In this document: in pieces, positions 16,414 to 25,324 of the stretch | Layout of the letters: every line of letters starts with the position of its first letter | How positions within the stretch are numbered: position 1 is the first letter of the stretch | Origin: Xanthomonas cassavae CFBP 4642 | GTDB taxonomy: Bacteria > Pseudomonadota > Gammaproteobacteria > Xanthomonadales > Xanthomonadaceae | NCBI RefSeq assembly: GCF_000454545.1 | Contig: NZ_CM002139.1 | Location: forward strand, 504,538 to 530,284 | Reading direction: 5' to 3' | DNA: 25,747 bases | Program-made: the position numbers and the translations under genes | The notes under the pieces: model-generated | What the model was told of the DNA's origin: nothing | The model's input: the letters and a program-made list of their open reading frames with translations, nothing else | The model's database searches: none

Positions 16414-17025
16414 ATGCGCCTGACCAGCAACAGCATCGAAAACGGTAAGCCCATCGCGGTGGAATTTGCCGCCGGAACGCCCGAGGGCTTTGCCCCCAAC
16501 CGCAACCCGCATCTGGCCTGGAGCGAGGTGCCGGGCGGCACGCAGTCGTTCGCGCTGCTGTGCCTGGACCCGGATGTGCCGACCGTGCCGGAAACCGTGG
16601 GTCGCGACGACGTGCAGATCCCGGTCGATCAGCCACGCACCGATTTTGTGCATTGGGCGATGGCCGACATCCCCGCCGACGTGCATGAGATCGCCGCAGG
16701 CAGCTGCAGCGACGGCTTCGTGCCCAAGGGCAAGCAGCAGCCGGCCGGCCCGGCCGGTGCGCGCCAGGGCCTGAATTCGTATACCGAATGGTTTGCCGGC
16801 AATGCCGACATGGCTGGCAATTATCTGGGCTACGACGGCCCGTACCCGCCGTTCAACGACCTGCGTGTGCACCGCTATTTCTTCCGCGTGTTTGCGCTGG
16901 ACGTGGCGCAGCTCAGCCTGCCCGAGACCTTCACCGCGGCCGATGTGCTGTCGGCGATCCAGGGCCACGTATTGGCCGAGGCGGCGTTGCACGGCACCTA
17001 CACGCTGAATCCGGCGCTGCGCTGA
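16414..17025 (+). CDS. YbhB/YbcL-family PEBP-like protein
   Basis: The 203-residue protein has the bacterial PEBP (Raf-kinase-inhibitor-like) signatures: LLCLDPDVP (about 49-57), DFVHWAMADIP (about 77-87), YDGPYPP (about 144-150) and HRYFFRVFALD (about 157-167). These line the conserved anion-binding pocket. The biochemical role of bacterial members is not established; phosphate- or lipid-headgroup binding is often suggested. GGAG lies eight bases before the ATG at 16414, supporting this start. No signal peptide is present, so it is likely cytoplasmic. It stands alone between the REP array and the convergent META-domain gene. Confidence 0.9.
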   Translation: MRLTSNSIENGKPIAVEFAAGTPEGFAPNRNPHLAWSEVPGGTQSFALLCLDPDVPTVPETVGRDDVQIPVDQPRTDFVHWAMADIPADVHEIAAGSCSDGFVPKGKQQPAGPAGARQGLNSYTEWFAGNADMAGNYLGYDGPYPPFNDLRVHRYFFRVFALDVAQLSLPETFTAADVLSAIQGHVLAEAALHGTYTLNPALR

Positions 17026-17132
17026 CGGTAACGCACGGTCCTGCGCCACGGGTCAGGTCGGCGTGGGGCCGGTTGCGGCCCATGGTGACCTGGTGCGTGC
17101 GGCGTCAATCGCACGCTCGCCGCCACACCGGG

Positions 17133-17945
17133 TCAACCGCTGGCTTCGATCATCTGCTCGAGCACGTACACCGGCGCGCCGTCCGTGCCTGCGGCGGCCG
17201 GGTAGCGGGTGACCCGCAGCAGGGTGCGGATGCCGGCTTCGTGCTCGAAGCCTTCGATCTTGCTCTCCAAGACTTGCCAGGTCTGGGTGACAGGCTGCCC
17301 TGCCGCATCCTGCTCGCGCAGTTGCAGGCATTGGCGCGCCGGGTCGGACCCGCATGCCACGCTATCGGCCGCCACTTCGATCAGCAGCGTCTGACCGGGT
17401 CCACCGTAGCGGGTGTCGGCCGTGGCGACACCGCCGAACACCAGCCGGGTGCCGTCGCTGCGGATCAGGGTCAGCTGCGGTGAGGTCTGCGCGGTGTTCA
17501 GCGCCACCGCGAAGCGGCCTGACAGCAACTCGCTGGCGGCGCGTTCCTGGGCCATCCGCCGCGGTTGCGCGCACAGGCGTTTGCTCGACACCACCCGGCC
17601 GATCTGCAAATGCGCCTGCGCCACGCTGTAATCGGCGCCCAATGCGTTGCAGGTCTGGCTGACCTGGATGCGGTGATCGCTGAAATCCAGCTGCAAGGGC
17701 GGTGTGCCGGCGACGAACAGGCTACCCAAGGAGGTGCCGTGCGCATCGCTGGCCTGCTGCAGCTGCCAGTGTTGCGCCCGCAACGCGGCCTGCAGTGGCG
17801 CGTTGTCGGCGGCGATCGAGCTGGTCGCGGCCGGCTCGGCGGCAGCAGCGTCGGCGCTGGATCCGGGCGCCTGCGGCGGCGTGCTCGGCCCGCAGGCCGT
17901 CACGCCCGCTGCCAGCAGTGCAGGGGCAAACAACACGGCACGCAT
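17133..17945 (-). CDS. META and DUF4377 domain lipoprotein
   Basis: The 270-residue product starts MRAVLFAPALLAAGVTAC, a lipoprotein signal with lipobox V-T-A-C and Cys18, so it is probably anchored to a membrane facing the periplasm. A Pro/Ala-rich linker follows. The middle contains a META (HslJ-like) domain: WQLQQASDAHGTSLG, LDFSDHRIQVSQTCNALGADYSV and LLSGRFAVALN. The last 80 residues, with CLQLREQ and WQVLESKIEGFEHEAGIRTLLRVTR, fit DUF4377. META proteins are linked to heat or envelope stress and antibiotic resistance, but the function of this combination is not known. The start at 17945 is chosen because it gives the lipoprotein signal; the frame is open to 18002. Confidence 0.82.
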   Translation of the reverse strand: MRAVLFAPALLAAGVTACGPSTPPQAPGSSADAAAAEPAATSSIAADNAPLQAALRAQHWQLQQASDAHGTSLGSLFVAGTPPLQLDFSDHRIQVSQTCNALGADYSVAQAHLQIGRVVSSKRLCAQPRRMAQERAASELLSGRFAVALNTAQTSPQLTLIRSDGTRLVFGGVATADTRYGGPGQTLLIEVAADSVACGSDPARQCLQLREQDAAGQPVTQTWQVLESKIEGFEHEAGIRTLLRVTRYPAAAGTDGAPVYVLEQMIEASG

Positions 17946-17991
17946 GCGGCGGCTCCCGGTGATCGATATGTCAGTGATACCGCCACCGCGC

Positions 17992-18023
17992 GGCCAGGGC
18001 AATGACGCAAGTCCTGCCCGGCC
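17992..18023 (-). terminator. Hairpin between uppP and the META lipoprotein gene
   Basis: GGCCAGGGCA (17992-18001) pairs with TGCCCGGCC (18015-18023) with one bulged base. A smaller perfect stem, GACCGC-GTA-GCGGTC, at 18067-18081 lies directly after the uppP stop. Neither has a T-run. They may separate the two minus-strand genes. Confidence 0.4.
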
Positions 18024-18081
18024 ATGTGCCTTGCATGCCGCGCCGGCTCAGCCGGGCACGACACGCGACCGCGTAGCGGTC

Positions 18082-18876
18082 TCAGGCCAGCGCCGGCAGC
18101 CACAGCAGCAGGGCGGCGCCCAGCACGATGCGGTAGACCGCAAACACCGTGAAGCGGTGCTTCTTGATGTAGCCCAGCAGCCACTTCACCACCACAAAGC
18201 CGGTGATGGTCGCCGCCACGAAGGCCACTGCCACATCGGCCCAGTTCTCGCTGCCGAAGCCGCCGTCCTTGTACATCTCCAGCAGGGCATACCCGCTGGC
18301 CGCGAACATGGTCGGGATGCCCACCATGAACACGAAATCCGCCGCCGCCGAGCGCTTGCTCAGGCCCAGCAGCATCGCCAGGAAGATCGCCGAGGCCGAA
18401 CGCGAGGTGCCCGGGAGCACACCGGCCACCACCTGCGCCAGGCCCACGGCAATGGCCACTTTCCAGGTCACCACCTCGCGCTCGGGCAGCTTGCCGGCGA
18501 AATGCTCGGCCACCAGCATCCACACACCGCCGATCAGCAACGCCCAGGCCACCGGATGGATGGTTTCCGGCAGCTGCCAGCCGGCCTTGCGCACGATCAG
18601 CCCGACCACCGCGGTGACCAGGAAGGCCACGCCGATCTTGAGCACGTAGTCGCGGTTGGCGCGCTCGCCCAGGCCGGTGGCCAGGGTCCACAGCTTCTGC
18701 CGCAGCGCCAGGCAGATCGCCAGGATCGCGCCAGCCTGGATGACGATGTTGAAGAAGTCAGAACGGCGTCCGAGCCATTGTTCGGCGATCAGCAGGTGGC
18801 CGGTGCTGGAGATCGGCAGGAATTCGGTGAGGCCTTCAAGCATGCCCAGCAACAGGGCGGAAATGAGGTCGGACAT
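18082..18876 (-). CDS. uppP: Undecaprenyl-diphosphate phosphatase UppP (BacA)
   Basis: The 264-residue polytopic membrane protein dephosphorylates undecaprenyl diphosphate to recycle the lipid carrier for peptidoglycan, O-antigen and exopolysaccharide synthesis; overproduction gives bacitracin resistance. The signature (E/Q)xxxE occurs as EGLTE (14-18), followed by PISSTGH (21-27). The second motif PGTSRS is at 155-160. Length and motifs are those of the full family. The ATG at 18876 starts directly before the first membrane segment; the frame stays open far upstream because of high GC, and that extension is not coding. It diverges from glnA across a 222-base region whose NtrC-type palindromes lie only about 50 bases from this start. 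Confidence 0.95.
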   Translation of the reverse strand: MSDLISALLLGMLEGLTEFLPISSTGHLLIAEQWLGRRSDFFNIVIQAGAILAICLALRQKLWTLATGLGERANRDYVLKIGVAFLVTAVVGLIVRKAGWQLPETIHPVAWALLIGGVWMLVAEHFAGKLPEREVVTWKVAIAVGLAQVVAGVLPGTSRSASAIFLAMLLGLSKRSAAADFVFMVGIPTMFAASGYALLEMYKDGGFGSENWADVAVAFVAATITGFVVVKWLLGYIKKHRFTVFAVYRIVLGAALLLWLPALA

Positions 18877-18925
18877 CGGGCGGGAGAGGAGTGCGGGGGA
18901 GGCGAAAGAATAGTGCATTGCGACA

Positions 18926-18942
18926 TGCACCATATTGGTGCA
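18926..18942. promoter_or_regulatory. NtrC-binding site 1 of glnA region
   Basis: TGCACCATATTGGTGCA is a perfect palindrome matching the NtrC (NRI) consensus TGCACYA-N3-TRGTGCA. It is centred at 18934, about 128 bases before the predicted glnA transcription start and 50 bases upstream of uppP. Confidence 0.9.
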
Positions 18943-18956
18943 CGATGGGGTCGGTT

Positions 18957-18973
18957 TGCACCACAGTGGTGTT
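18957..18973. promoter_or_regulatory. NtrC-binding site 2 of glnA region
   Basis: TGCACCACAGTGGTGTT matches the NtrC palindrome with mismatches only in the last bases. Its centre at 18965 is 31 bases from that of site 1, close to three helical turns. As recalled, this is nearly the spacing of the two strong sites at E. coli glnA. Confidence 0.8.
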
Positions 18974-19035
18974 TTGCAGCAGTAGCGATCTCGACCGAGG
19001 TCAGTAAAATCAACGACTTGTGAAGCGACGCAGCT

Positions 19036-19050
19036 TGGCATGGTCCCTGC
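19036..19050 (+). promoter_or_regulatory. Sigma-54 promoter of glnA
   Basis: TGGCATG-GTCC-CTGC has GG (19037-19038) and GC (19049-19050) separated by exactly ten bases, the defining -24/-12 pattern. Only A-to-T and T-to-C changes from TGGCACG-N4-TTGC are seen. Transcription would start near 19062, leaving a leader of about 37 bases. The two NtrC sites upstream make this assignment strong. Confidence 0.85.
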
Positions 19051-19098
19051 TGTACTACCGCCCACGAGCCATTTCACTCCAATCCGAGGTTTCTTCCG

Positions 19099-20508
19099 AT
19101 GTCCGTGGAAAATGTTGAAAAGCTGATCAAGGACAACAAGGTCGAGTTCGTCGATCTGCGCTTCGTCGATATGCGTGGCGTGCAGCAGCACGTGACCTTT
19201 CCGGCCAACATCATCGAGCCGGCGTTGTTCGAAGAAGGCAAGATGTTCGATGGCAGCTCCATCGCGGGTTGGAAGGGCATCAACGAGTCGGACATGGTGC
19301 TGCTGCCGGACGCCGGTACCGCGTACCTGGATCCGTTCTTCGCCGATCCAACCGTGGTGCTGACCTGCGACATCCTCGACCCGGCCACCATGCAGAGCTA
19401 CGTGCGCGACCCGCGCGGTATCGCCAAGCGCGCCGAGGCCTACCTGAAGTCCTCCGGCATCGCCGACCAGGCCTTCTTCGGCCCCGAGCCGGAATTCTTC
19501 ATCTTCGATTCGGTGCGCTTCGCCAACGACATGGGCCACACCTTCTTCCAGGTGGGCTCGGAAGAAGCGGCCTGGAACACCGGCGCCAAGTACGACGGCG
19601 GCAACAGCGGCTACCGTCCGGGCGTGAAGGGCGGTTACTTCCCGGTCCCGCCGACCGACACCCTGCACGACCTGCGTGCGGAAATGATCAAGACCCTGGA
19701 GCAGGTCGGCATCGAGACCGAGGTGCACCACCACGAGGTGGCCACCGCCGGCCAGTGCGAGATCGGCACCAAGTTCTCCTCGCTGGTGCAGAAGGCCGAC
19801 GAGCTGCTGACGACGAAGTACATCATCAAGAACGTCGCCTACCGCAACGGCAAGACCGCCACCTTCATGCCCAAGCCGATCGTCGGCGACAACGGCAGCG
19901 GCATGCACGTGCACCAGTCGCTGACCAAGGGCGGCACCAACCTGTTCTCCGGCGACGGCTACGGCGGCCTGTCGCAGCTGGCGCTGTGGTACATCGGCGG
20001 CATCTTCAAGCACGCCCGCGCCATCAACGCCTTCGCCAACTCCGGCACCAACAGCTACAAGCGCCTGGTGCCGGGCTTCGAAGCACCGGTGATGCTGGCC
20101 TATTCGGCGCGTAACCGCTCGGCCTCGTGCCGCATTCCGTGGGTCACCAATCCGAAAGCGCGCCGCATCGAAATGCGCTTCCCCGATCCGTTGCAGTCCG
20201 GCTACCTGACCTTCACCGCGCTGATGATGGCCGGCCTGGACGGCATCAAGAACCAGATCGACCCGGGCGCGCCCAGCGACAAGGACCTGTACGACCTGCC
20301 GCCGGAAGAAGAGAAGCTGATCCCGCAGGTGTGCTCCAGCCTGGACCAGGCGCTGGAAGCGCTGGACCAGGACCGCGAGTTCCTCAAGGCCGGCGGCGTG
20401 ATGAGCGACGACTTCATCGACGGCTACATCGCGCTGAAGATGCAGGAAGTCACCAAGTTCCGTGCTGCAACGCACCCGCTGGAATACCAGCTGTACTACA
20501 GCAACTGA
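19099..20508 (+). CDS. glnA: Glutamine synthetase, type I
   Basis: The 469-residue enzyme condenses glutamate and ammonium to glutamine using ATP, and acts as a cytoplasmic dodecamer. Motifs are FDGSSIAGW (about 50-58), [12 protein letters not shown] (about 126-137), the ATP-site region with [17 protein letters not shown], and NRSASCRIP. Tyr398 in [11 protein letters not shown] corresponds to the adenylylation tyrosine (397 without Met) used by GlnE. Length is identical to the E. coli enzyme. GAGG nine bases before the ATG supports the start. Transcription probably depends on sigma-54 and phosphorylated NtrC, given the sites upstream. PII and amtB genes follow. Confidence 0.98.
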   Translation: MSVENVEKLIKDNKVEFVDLRFVDMRGVQQHVTFPANIIEPALFEEGKMFDGSSIAGWKGINESDMVLLPDAGTAYLDPFFADPTVVLTCDILDPATMQSYVRDPRGIAKRAEAYLKSSGIADQAFFGPEPEFFIFDSVRFANDMGHTFFQVGSEEAAWNTGAKYDGGNSGYRPGVKGGYFPVPPTDTLHDLRAEMIKTLEQVGIETEVHHHEVATAGQCEIGTKFSSLVQKADELLTTKYIIKNVAYRNGKTATFMPKPIVGDNGSGMHVHQSLTKGGTNLFSGDGYGGLSQLALWYIGGIFKHARAINAFANSGTNSYKRLVPGFEAPVMLAYSARNRSASCRIPWVTNPKARRIEMRFPDPLQSGYLTFTALMMAGLDGIKNQIDPGAPSDKDLYDLPPEEEKLIPQVCSSLDQALEALDQDREFLKAGGVMSDDFIDGYIALKMQEVTKFRAATHPLEYQLYYSN

Positions 20509-20518
20509 GTTCCACCGC

Positions 20519-20557
20519 GGTGATGGCGGAGGCCCCCCTCCCACCTCCGCCATCGCC
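20519..20557 (+). terminator. Hairpin after glnA
   Basis: GATGGCGGAGG (20522-20532) pairs perfectly with CCTCCGCCATC (20544-20554) around an 11-base C-rich loop. Further pairs extend the stem to 20519 and 20557. It lies just after the glnA stop and has no T-run; it may partly terminate or stabilise the glnA message before the PII gene. Confidence 0.55.
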
Positions 20558-20727
20558 GCACATGGTCGATGGCTCCCTGGCACCGCCGGGGAGTCCGGGG
20601 GTACGAGAGAGCACACCGTTCGCACCGCGCGGGCCTGACCTCTCCCACGAGGCGGATGCATGGCATCGGCCGAGGTCTGCGCGCTCTGCGAACGATTGGA
20701 TGCCGGGGTTGGCATCCAGGTGAATGA

Positions 20728-21120
<393 letters not shown>

Positions 21121-21142
21121 GTCCACCCCCTCCGGAGTTCGT

Positions 21143-22585
21143 ATGAAGACAGCTCTTTTTGCCGGGTGGAAAGCCCGGTTCTACAGCGTGTGCATGCTGA
21201 TGCTGTTCAGCGCGCTGATGGTGGGCGGCATGGGCAGCGCGCAGGCGCAGTCCGGTGCGCAGGTCACCCCGTTGCCGACCGAGCCGGTCACCACCGAGCC
21301 ATTGCCGTCCGCGCAACCGCCGGCGGCACCGGTTGCGGCCGCCGAGGTCGCACCGGTGGTCAACAAGGGCGACGTCGCCTGGATGCTGACCTCCACCCTG
21401 CTGGTGCTGATGATGGTGGTGCCGGGCCTGGCGCTGTTCTACGGCGGCATGGTGCGCGCCAAGAACGTGCTGTCGGTGCTGATCCAGGTCGCTACGGTAT
21501 TTTCGCTGCTGACCATCCTGTGGGTGCTGTACGGCTACAGCCTGGCGTTCTCGGGCGAAGGCGCGTGGATCGGCAATCTGGACAAGGCGCTGCTCAAGGG
21601 CGTGACCATCGAGACGCTGGCGGCCACCTTCACCAAGGGCGTGAGCCTGCCGGAATATGTGTTCGTCGCCTTCCAGGCCACCTTTGCCGGCATCACCGGC
21701 GCGCTGATCGTCGGTGCCTTCGCCGAGCGCGTGAAGTTCGCCGCGGTGCTGCTGTTCTCGGTGATCTGGTTCACCTTCGGCTACCTGCCGCTGGCGCACA
21801 TGGTCTGGGCCACCGGCGGGTACCTGTTCGGGCTGGGCGCGCTGGATTTTGCCGGCGGCACCGTGGTGCATATCAACGCCGGTATCGCCGGCCTGGTCGG
21901 CGCCTACTTCGTCGGCAAGCGTGCCGGGCTGGGGCGTGAGGCGATCAAGCCGCACAACGTGACCCTGACCTTCGTCGGTGCCTCGCTGCTGTGGGTGGGC
22001 TGGTTCGGCTTCAACGCCGGTTCCAACCTGGAAGCCAATGCCGGTGCGGCGCTGGCCTTCCTCAACACGCTGCTGGCCACCGCGGCCGCCATCCTGGGCT
22101 GGTCGCTCACCGAGAAGATCATCAAGGGCAAATCCTCCGCGCTGGGCGTGGCTTCGGGCATGGTGGCCGGCCTGGTCGGTATCACTCCGGCCTGCGGCAC
22201 CGTCGGTCCGTTCGGCGCCATCGTCATTGGTTTGGCCGCCGGCGTGCTGTGCGTGTGGGGCGTCACCGGCCTGAAGCGCCTGCTCGGTGCCGACGACAGC
22301 CTGGACGTGTTCGGCGTGCATGGCCTGGGCGGCATCATCGGCGCCATCCTGACCGGCGTGTTCTCGGCGGCCTCGCTGGGCGGCCAGAAGGGTGGCGATT
22401 ACGACATCGTCCACCAGGTCGGTATCCAGGCCCTGGGCGTGGGCATCACCGTGGGCTGGATCGGCGTGGTGTCGGTGGTCGGGTTCCTGGTGGCCAAGCT
22501 GGTGTTCGGCCTGCGCGTCACCGAAGAAGCCGAGCGCGAAGGGTTGGACATCACCTCGCACGGCGAAGCCGCCTACGAGTCCTGA
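21143..22585 (+). CDS. amtB: Ammonium transporter AmtB
   Basis: The 480-residue inner-membrane channel conducts ammonium and is blocked by PII. A signal peptide-like start (RFYSVCMLMLFSALMVGGMGSAQA before QS) is followed by a Pro/Ala/Thr-rich segment of about 40 residues. Then come roughly 11 membrane helices starting at DVAWMLTSTLLVLMMVVPGLALFYGG. The twin pore histidines are His243 (VVHINAG) and His393 (FGVHGLGG). The ATG at 21143 is chosen because GGAG lies six bases upstream; an in-frame start at 21110 overlaps the PII gene. It forms a glnK-amtB pair. Cleavage of the leader, as in E. coli AmtB, is inferred. Confidence 0.96.
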   Translation: MKTALFAGWKARFYSVCMLMLFSALMVGGMGSAQAQSGAQVTPLPTEPVTTEPLPSAQPPAAPVAAAEVAPVVNKGDVAWMLTSTLLVLMMVVPGLALFYGGMVRAKNVLSVLIQVATVFSLLTILWVLYGYSLAFSGEGAWIGNLDKALLKGVTIETLAATFTKGVSLPEYVFVAFQATFAGITGALIVGAFAERVKFAAVLLFSVIWFTFGYLPLAHMVWATGGYLFGLGALDFAGGTVVHINAGIAGLVGAYFVGKRAGLGREAIKPHNVTLTFVGASLLWVGWFGFNAGSNLEANAGAALAFLNTLLATAAAILGWSLTEKIIKGKSSALGVASGMVAGLVGITPACGTVGPFGAIVIGLAAGVLCVWGVTGLKRLLGADDSLDVFGVHGLGGIIGAILTGVFSAASLGGQKGGDYDIVHQVGIQALGVGITVGWIGVVSVVGFLVAKLVFGLRVTEEAEREGLDITSHGEAAYES

Positions 22586-22590
22586 GTGAA

Positions 22591-22616
22591 CACCCGCGGC
22601 GACATCGCCGCGGGTG
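22591..22616 (+). terminator. First hairpin after amtB
   Basis: CACCCGCGGCGA (22591-22602) pairs perfectly with TCGCCGCGGGTG (22605-22616) around two central bases, five bases after the amtB stop. The stem is 12 bp without a T-run. Confidence 0.6.
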
Positions 22617-22622
22617 GCATAA

Positions 22623-22660
22623 CGACCCGGCTGGCGCGGCCTGTGCCGGGTCGGTTTCTT
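22623..22660 (+). terminator. Rho-independent terminator after amtB
   Basis: CGACCCGGC (22623-22631) pairs perfectly with GCCGGGTCG (22645-22653), followed by GTTTCTT. The T-rich tail makes this the best intrinsic terminator in the window. It separates glnK-amtB from ntrBC. Confidence 0.7.
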
Positions 22661-22834
22661 CCGCGGCCGGTGGTGCTGCGGATCCACTGCCAAGGTGCCT
22701 GCATGACCAGCCCCTCGCCCGTCACTGTCGGCGCCGATGCGCGCCGGGTCGGAGCAGTTCACCGCCGACCGGCCTGGCAACCGTCTTCGACGCAAGCTTC
22801 GTTTGGCGCGCCATCCGCGCACGCCGATGCTGCT

Positions 22835-22851
22835 TGCACTAAATTGGTGCA
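22835..22851. promoter_or_regulatory. NtrC-binding site abutting the ntrB start codon
   Basis: TGCACTAAATTGGTGCA is a perfect match to the NtrC consensus, and its last base is immediately before the ATG at 22852. TAAATT at 22840-22845 inside it could serve as a -10 element with transcription starting at or near the ATG. Binding here would block that promoter, as NtrC does at E. coli glnLp. A loose GG-N10-GC match also exists at 22805-22818. Confidence 0.85.
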
Positions 22852-23907
22852 ATGCGGATGACGACCTCCACCCCGTCGCTCGACAGCCTGGGCACCCCGG
22901 TGGCCTGGGCCGATCGCGAGGGCCGCGTGCTGGGCGTCAATCCGGCCTTCGCGCGCTGGCTCGGGGTCAGTGCCCGGCGGCTGGTCGACCAGCCGTTGGC
23001 TGCGCTGGAAGTACAGGGCGATGCGCTGGCGCGGTTCCTGCTCAACGACGAGCGCGACGTGCTGCGCCTGCATCGGCTGGCATTGGGCCTGCCCAACGAC
23101 GCGCCACGTTTTGCCGAAGGCTGGCTGTCGCGGCTGGACGATGGCGGTTGGTTGCTGGAGACCCATCCGGTCGACGAATTTCCTGCGTTGGATCCTACCC
23201 ACGCGCTGCCCAATGCCCTGAGCGCTGCGCTCAAGGGCCTGGCGCACGAACTGCGTAACCCATTGGCCGGCCTGAAGGGGGCCGCTCAGTTGCTGGCGCG
23301 CCGCTCGGGTGGCCGCGATGAGGACGAGCGCGAGCTGATCGAATTGATCGGCACCGAGATCGAACGCCTCAACACCTTGCTCGAACGCCTGCTTTCGCCC
23401 TCGCCCTTGCGCCCGCACGAGGGCCTCAACATTCACGTGGTGCTCGAACGGGTGCTGCGGCTGGCCGAGGCCGAAGGCGGCTGGTCGGTGCAGGTGCAGC
23501 GCGACTACGACCCCAGCATTCCGGACATCCTCGGCGATGTGGACCGGCTCACCCAGGCGGTGTGGAACCTGGTGCGCAACGCCTTCCAGGCCGGCGCCAC
23601 CCGGGTGACCCTACGCACCCGCGTCGAACACGGCCAGCGCATCCGCGACCGCGTGCATGCGATGTCGCTGCGGCTGGAGATCATCGACGACGGCGGCGGC
23701 GTGCCCGAAGAGCTGGCCGAACACCTGTTTCTGCCGCTGGTCAGCGGCCGCGCCGAAGGCAGCGGGCTGGGCCTGGCGCTGGCCCAGCAGGTCTCGCGCG
23801 AACACCACGGCACGCTGACCTACCGCTCGCGTCCGGGCCATACCGTTTTCACCCTGCTGCTGCCCGAGCTGGCCGGCGATCACGACAAGGAGCATCTGCA
23901 TGGCTGA
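22852..23907 (+). CDS. ntrB: Nitrogen regulation sensor kinase NtrB
   Basis: The 351-residue soluble histidine kinase phosphorylates NtrC under nitrogen limitation and dephosphorylates it when bound by PII. An N-terminal PAS-like domain (about 10-110, VAWADREGRVLGVNPAFARWLG) precedes the H-box GLAHELRNPLAGLKGAAQLL with His132. The N-box VWNLVRNAFQA (about 237-247), DDGGG (279-283) and GSGLGLALA (303-311) form the ATPase site. The start could be 22852 or the ATG two codons later at 22858. Neither has a Shine-Dalgarno, since the upstream bases are the NtrC palindrome, so a leaderless message is possible. It overlaps ntrC by eight bases. Confidence 0.95.
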   Translation: MRMTTSTPSLDSLGTPVAWADREGRVLGVNPAFARWLGVSARRLVDQPLAALEVQGDALARFLLNDERDVLRLHRLALGLPNDAPRFAEGWLSRLDDGGWLLETHPVDEFPALDPTHALPNALSAALKGLAHELRNPLAGLKGAAQLLARRSGGRDEDERELIELIGTEIERLNTLLERLLSPSPLRPHEGLNIHVVLERVLRLAEAEGGWSVQVQRDYDPSIPDILGDVDRLTQAVWNLVRNAFQAGATRVTLRTRVEHGQRIRDRVHAMSLRLEIIDDGGGVPEELAEHLFLPLVSGRAEGSGLGLALAQQVSREHHGTLTYRSRPGHTVFTLLLPELAGDHDKEHLHG

Positions 23908-25324
23908 GGCCGCCGCCGCATCCCACCATATCTGGGTGGTCGACGACGACCGTTCGGTGCGCTTCGTGCTGTCCACCGCGCTGCGCGATGCCGGCTACGC
24001 CGTCGATGGTTTCGACAGCGCCGCCGCCGCGCTGCAGGCGCTGTCGATGCGGCCCACGCCGGACCTGCTGTTCACCGATGTACGCATGCCCGGCGAAGAC
24101 GGCCTGGCCTTGCTGGACAAGCTCAAGTCCAGGCATCCGCAGCTGCCGGTGATCGTGATGTCGGCCTATACCGATGTCGCCAGCACCGCCGGCGCCTTCC
24201 GCGGCGGCGCGCATGAATTCCTGTCCAAACCCTTCGACCTGGACGATGCGGTGGCGCTGGCCGCCCGCGCCTTGCCCGATGCCGATGCGGCAGCCGACGA
24301 CAGCATCATTCCACTGGCCGAAGGCTCGGCCGCATTGATCGGCGACACCCCGGCGATGCGCGCGCTGTTCCGCGCCATCGGCCGGCTGGCGCAGGCGCCG
24401 CTGTCGGTGCTGATCAACGGCGAAACCGGCACCGGAAAGGAGCTGGTCGCGCGCGCGCTGCACAACGAATCGCCGCGCGCGCGCAAACCCTTCGTGGCGC
24501 TCAACACCGCCGCGATCCCGGCCGAATTGCTGGAAAGCGAGTTGTTCGGGCACGAAACCGGCGCCTTTACCGGCGCCACCAAACGCCATATCGGCCGCTT
24601 CGAACAGGCCGATGGCGGCACCTTGTTCCTGGACGAAATCGGCGACATGCCGCTGCCGCTGCAGACGCGCCTGCTGCGCGTGCTGGCCGAGAACGAATTC
24701 TTCCGCGTCGGCGGCCGCGAGCTGATCCGCGTCGATGTGCGCGTGATCGCCGCCACCCACCAGGACCTGGAGGCGCTGGTCGAACAGGGCCGCTTCCGTG
24801 CCGACCTGTTGCACCGGCTGGACGTGGTGCGCCTGCAACTGCCGCCGTTGCGCGAGCGTCGCGGCGACATCGCGCAACTGGCGGAAAACTTCCTGGCCAT
24901 GGCCGGGCGCAAGCTCGACATGCTGCCCAAACGGCTGTCTTCAGCCGCGCTGGAAGACCTGCGCCAGTACGACTGGCCGGGCAATGTGCGCGAACTGGAA
25001 AACGTCTGCTGGCGCCTGGCGGCCCTGGCCACGGCCGACATCATCGACGTGGTCGATGTGGACGCCGCCCTGGCCCGCGGCCGCCAGCGTGCCGGCCGTA
25101 GCAGCGTCGGGCAATGGGACGACATGCTGTCCAGCTGGGCCGCGCAACGCCTGAGCGAAGGCGCCCAGGGCCTGCATGCCGAAGCGCGCGAACGCCTGGA
25201 CAAGACCCTGCTCGAAGCCGCCCTGCAACTGACTCAGGGCCGCCGCGCCGAAGCCGCCGCGCGCCTGGGGCTGGGCCGCAATACCGTCACCCGCAAGCTG
25301 GGGCCGGGGCGCAAGCGGCGCTGA
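23900..25324 (+). CDS. ntrC: Nitrogen regulation response regulator NtrC
   Basis: The 474-residue sigma-54 activator has a receiver domain with acidic DDD (15-17), phospho-acceptor Asp60 in LLFTDVRMP, and Lys110 in SKPF. The AAA+ domain carries Walker A GETGTGKE (174-181), GAFTGA (221-226, contacts sigma-54) and Walker B TLFLDEIGD (241-249). The C-terminal Fis-type HTH includes RRAEAAARLGLGRNTVTRKL. It binds the TGCACYA-N3-TRGTGCA palindromes near glnA and ntrB and drives open-complex formation at glnA. The ATG overlaps ntrB by eight bases with AAGGAG upstream, so the two are coupled. Confidence 0.97.
   Translation: MAEAAAASHHIWVVDDDRSVRFVLSTALRDAGYAVDGFDSAAAALQALSMRPTPDLLFTDVRMPGEDGLALLDKLKSRHPQLPVIVMSAYTDVASTAGAFRGGAHEFLSKPFDLDDAVALAARALPDADAAADDSIIPLAEGSAALIGDTPAMRALFRAIGRLAQAPLSVLINGETGTGKELVARALHNESPRARKPFVALNTAAIPAELLESELFGHETGAFTGATKRHIGRFEQADGGTLFLDEIGDMPLPLQTRLLRVLAENEFFRVGGRELIRVDVRVIAATHQDLEALVEQGRFRADLLHRLDVVRLQLPPLRERRGDIAQLAENFLAMAGRKLDMLPKRLSSAALEDLRQYDWPGNVRELENVCWRLAALATADIIDVVDVDAALARGRQRAGRSSVGQWDDMLSSWAAQRLSEGAQGLHAEARERLDKTLLEAALQLTQGRRAEAAARLGLGRNTVTRKLGPGRKRR

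Noticed and set aside
22586..22861. Short plus-strand frame between amtB and ntrB
   Set aside because: It spans two terminator hairpins and the NtrC operator, has no ribosome-binding site and no recognisable domain.
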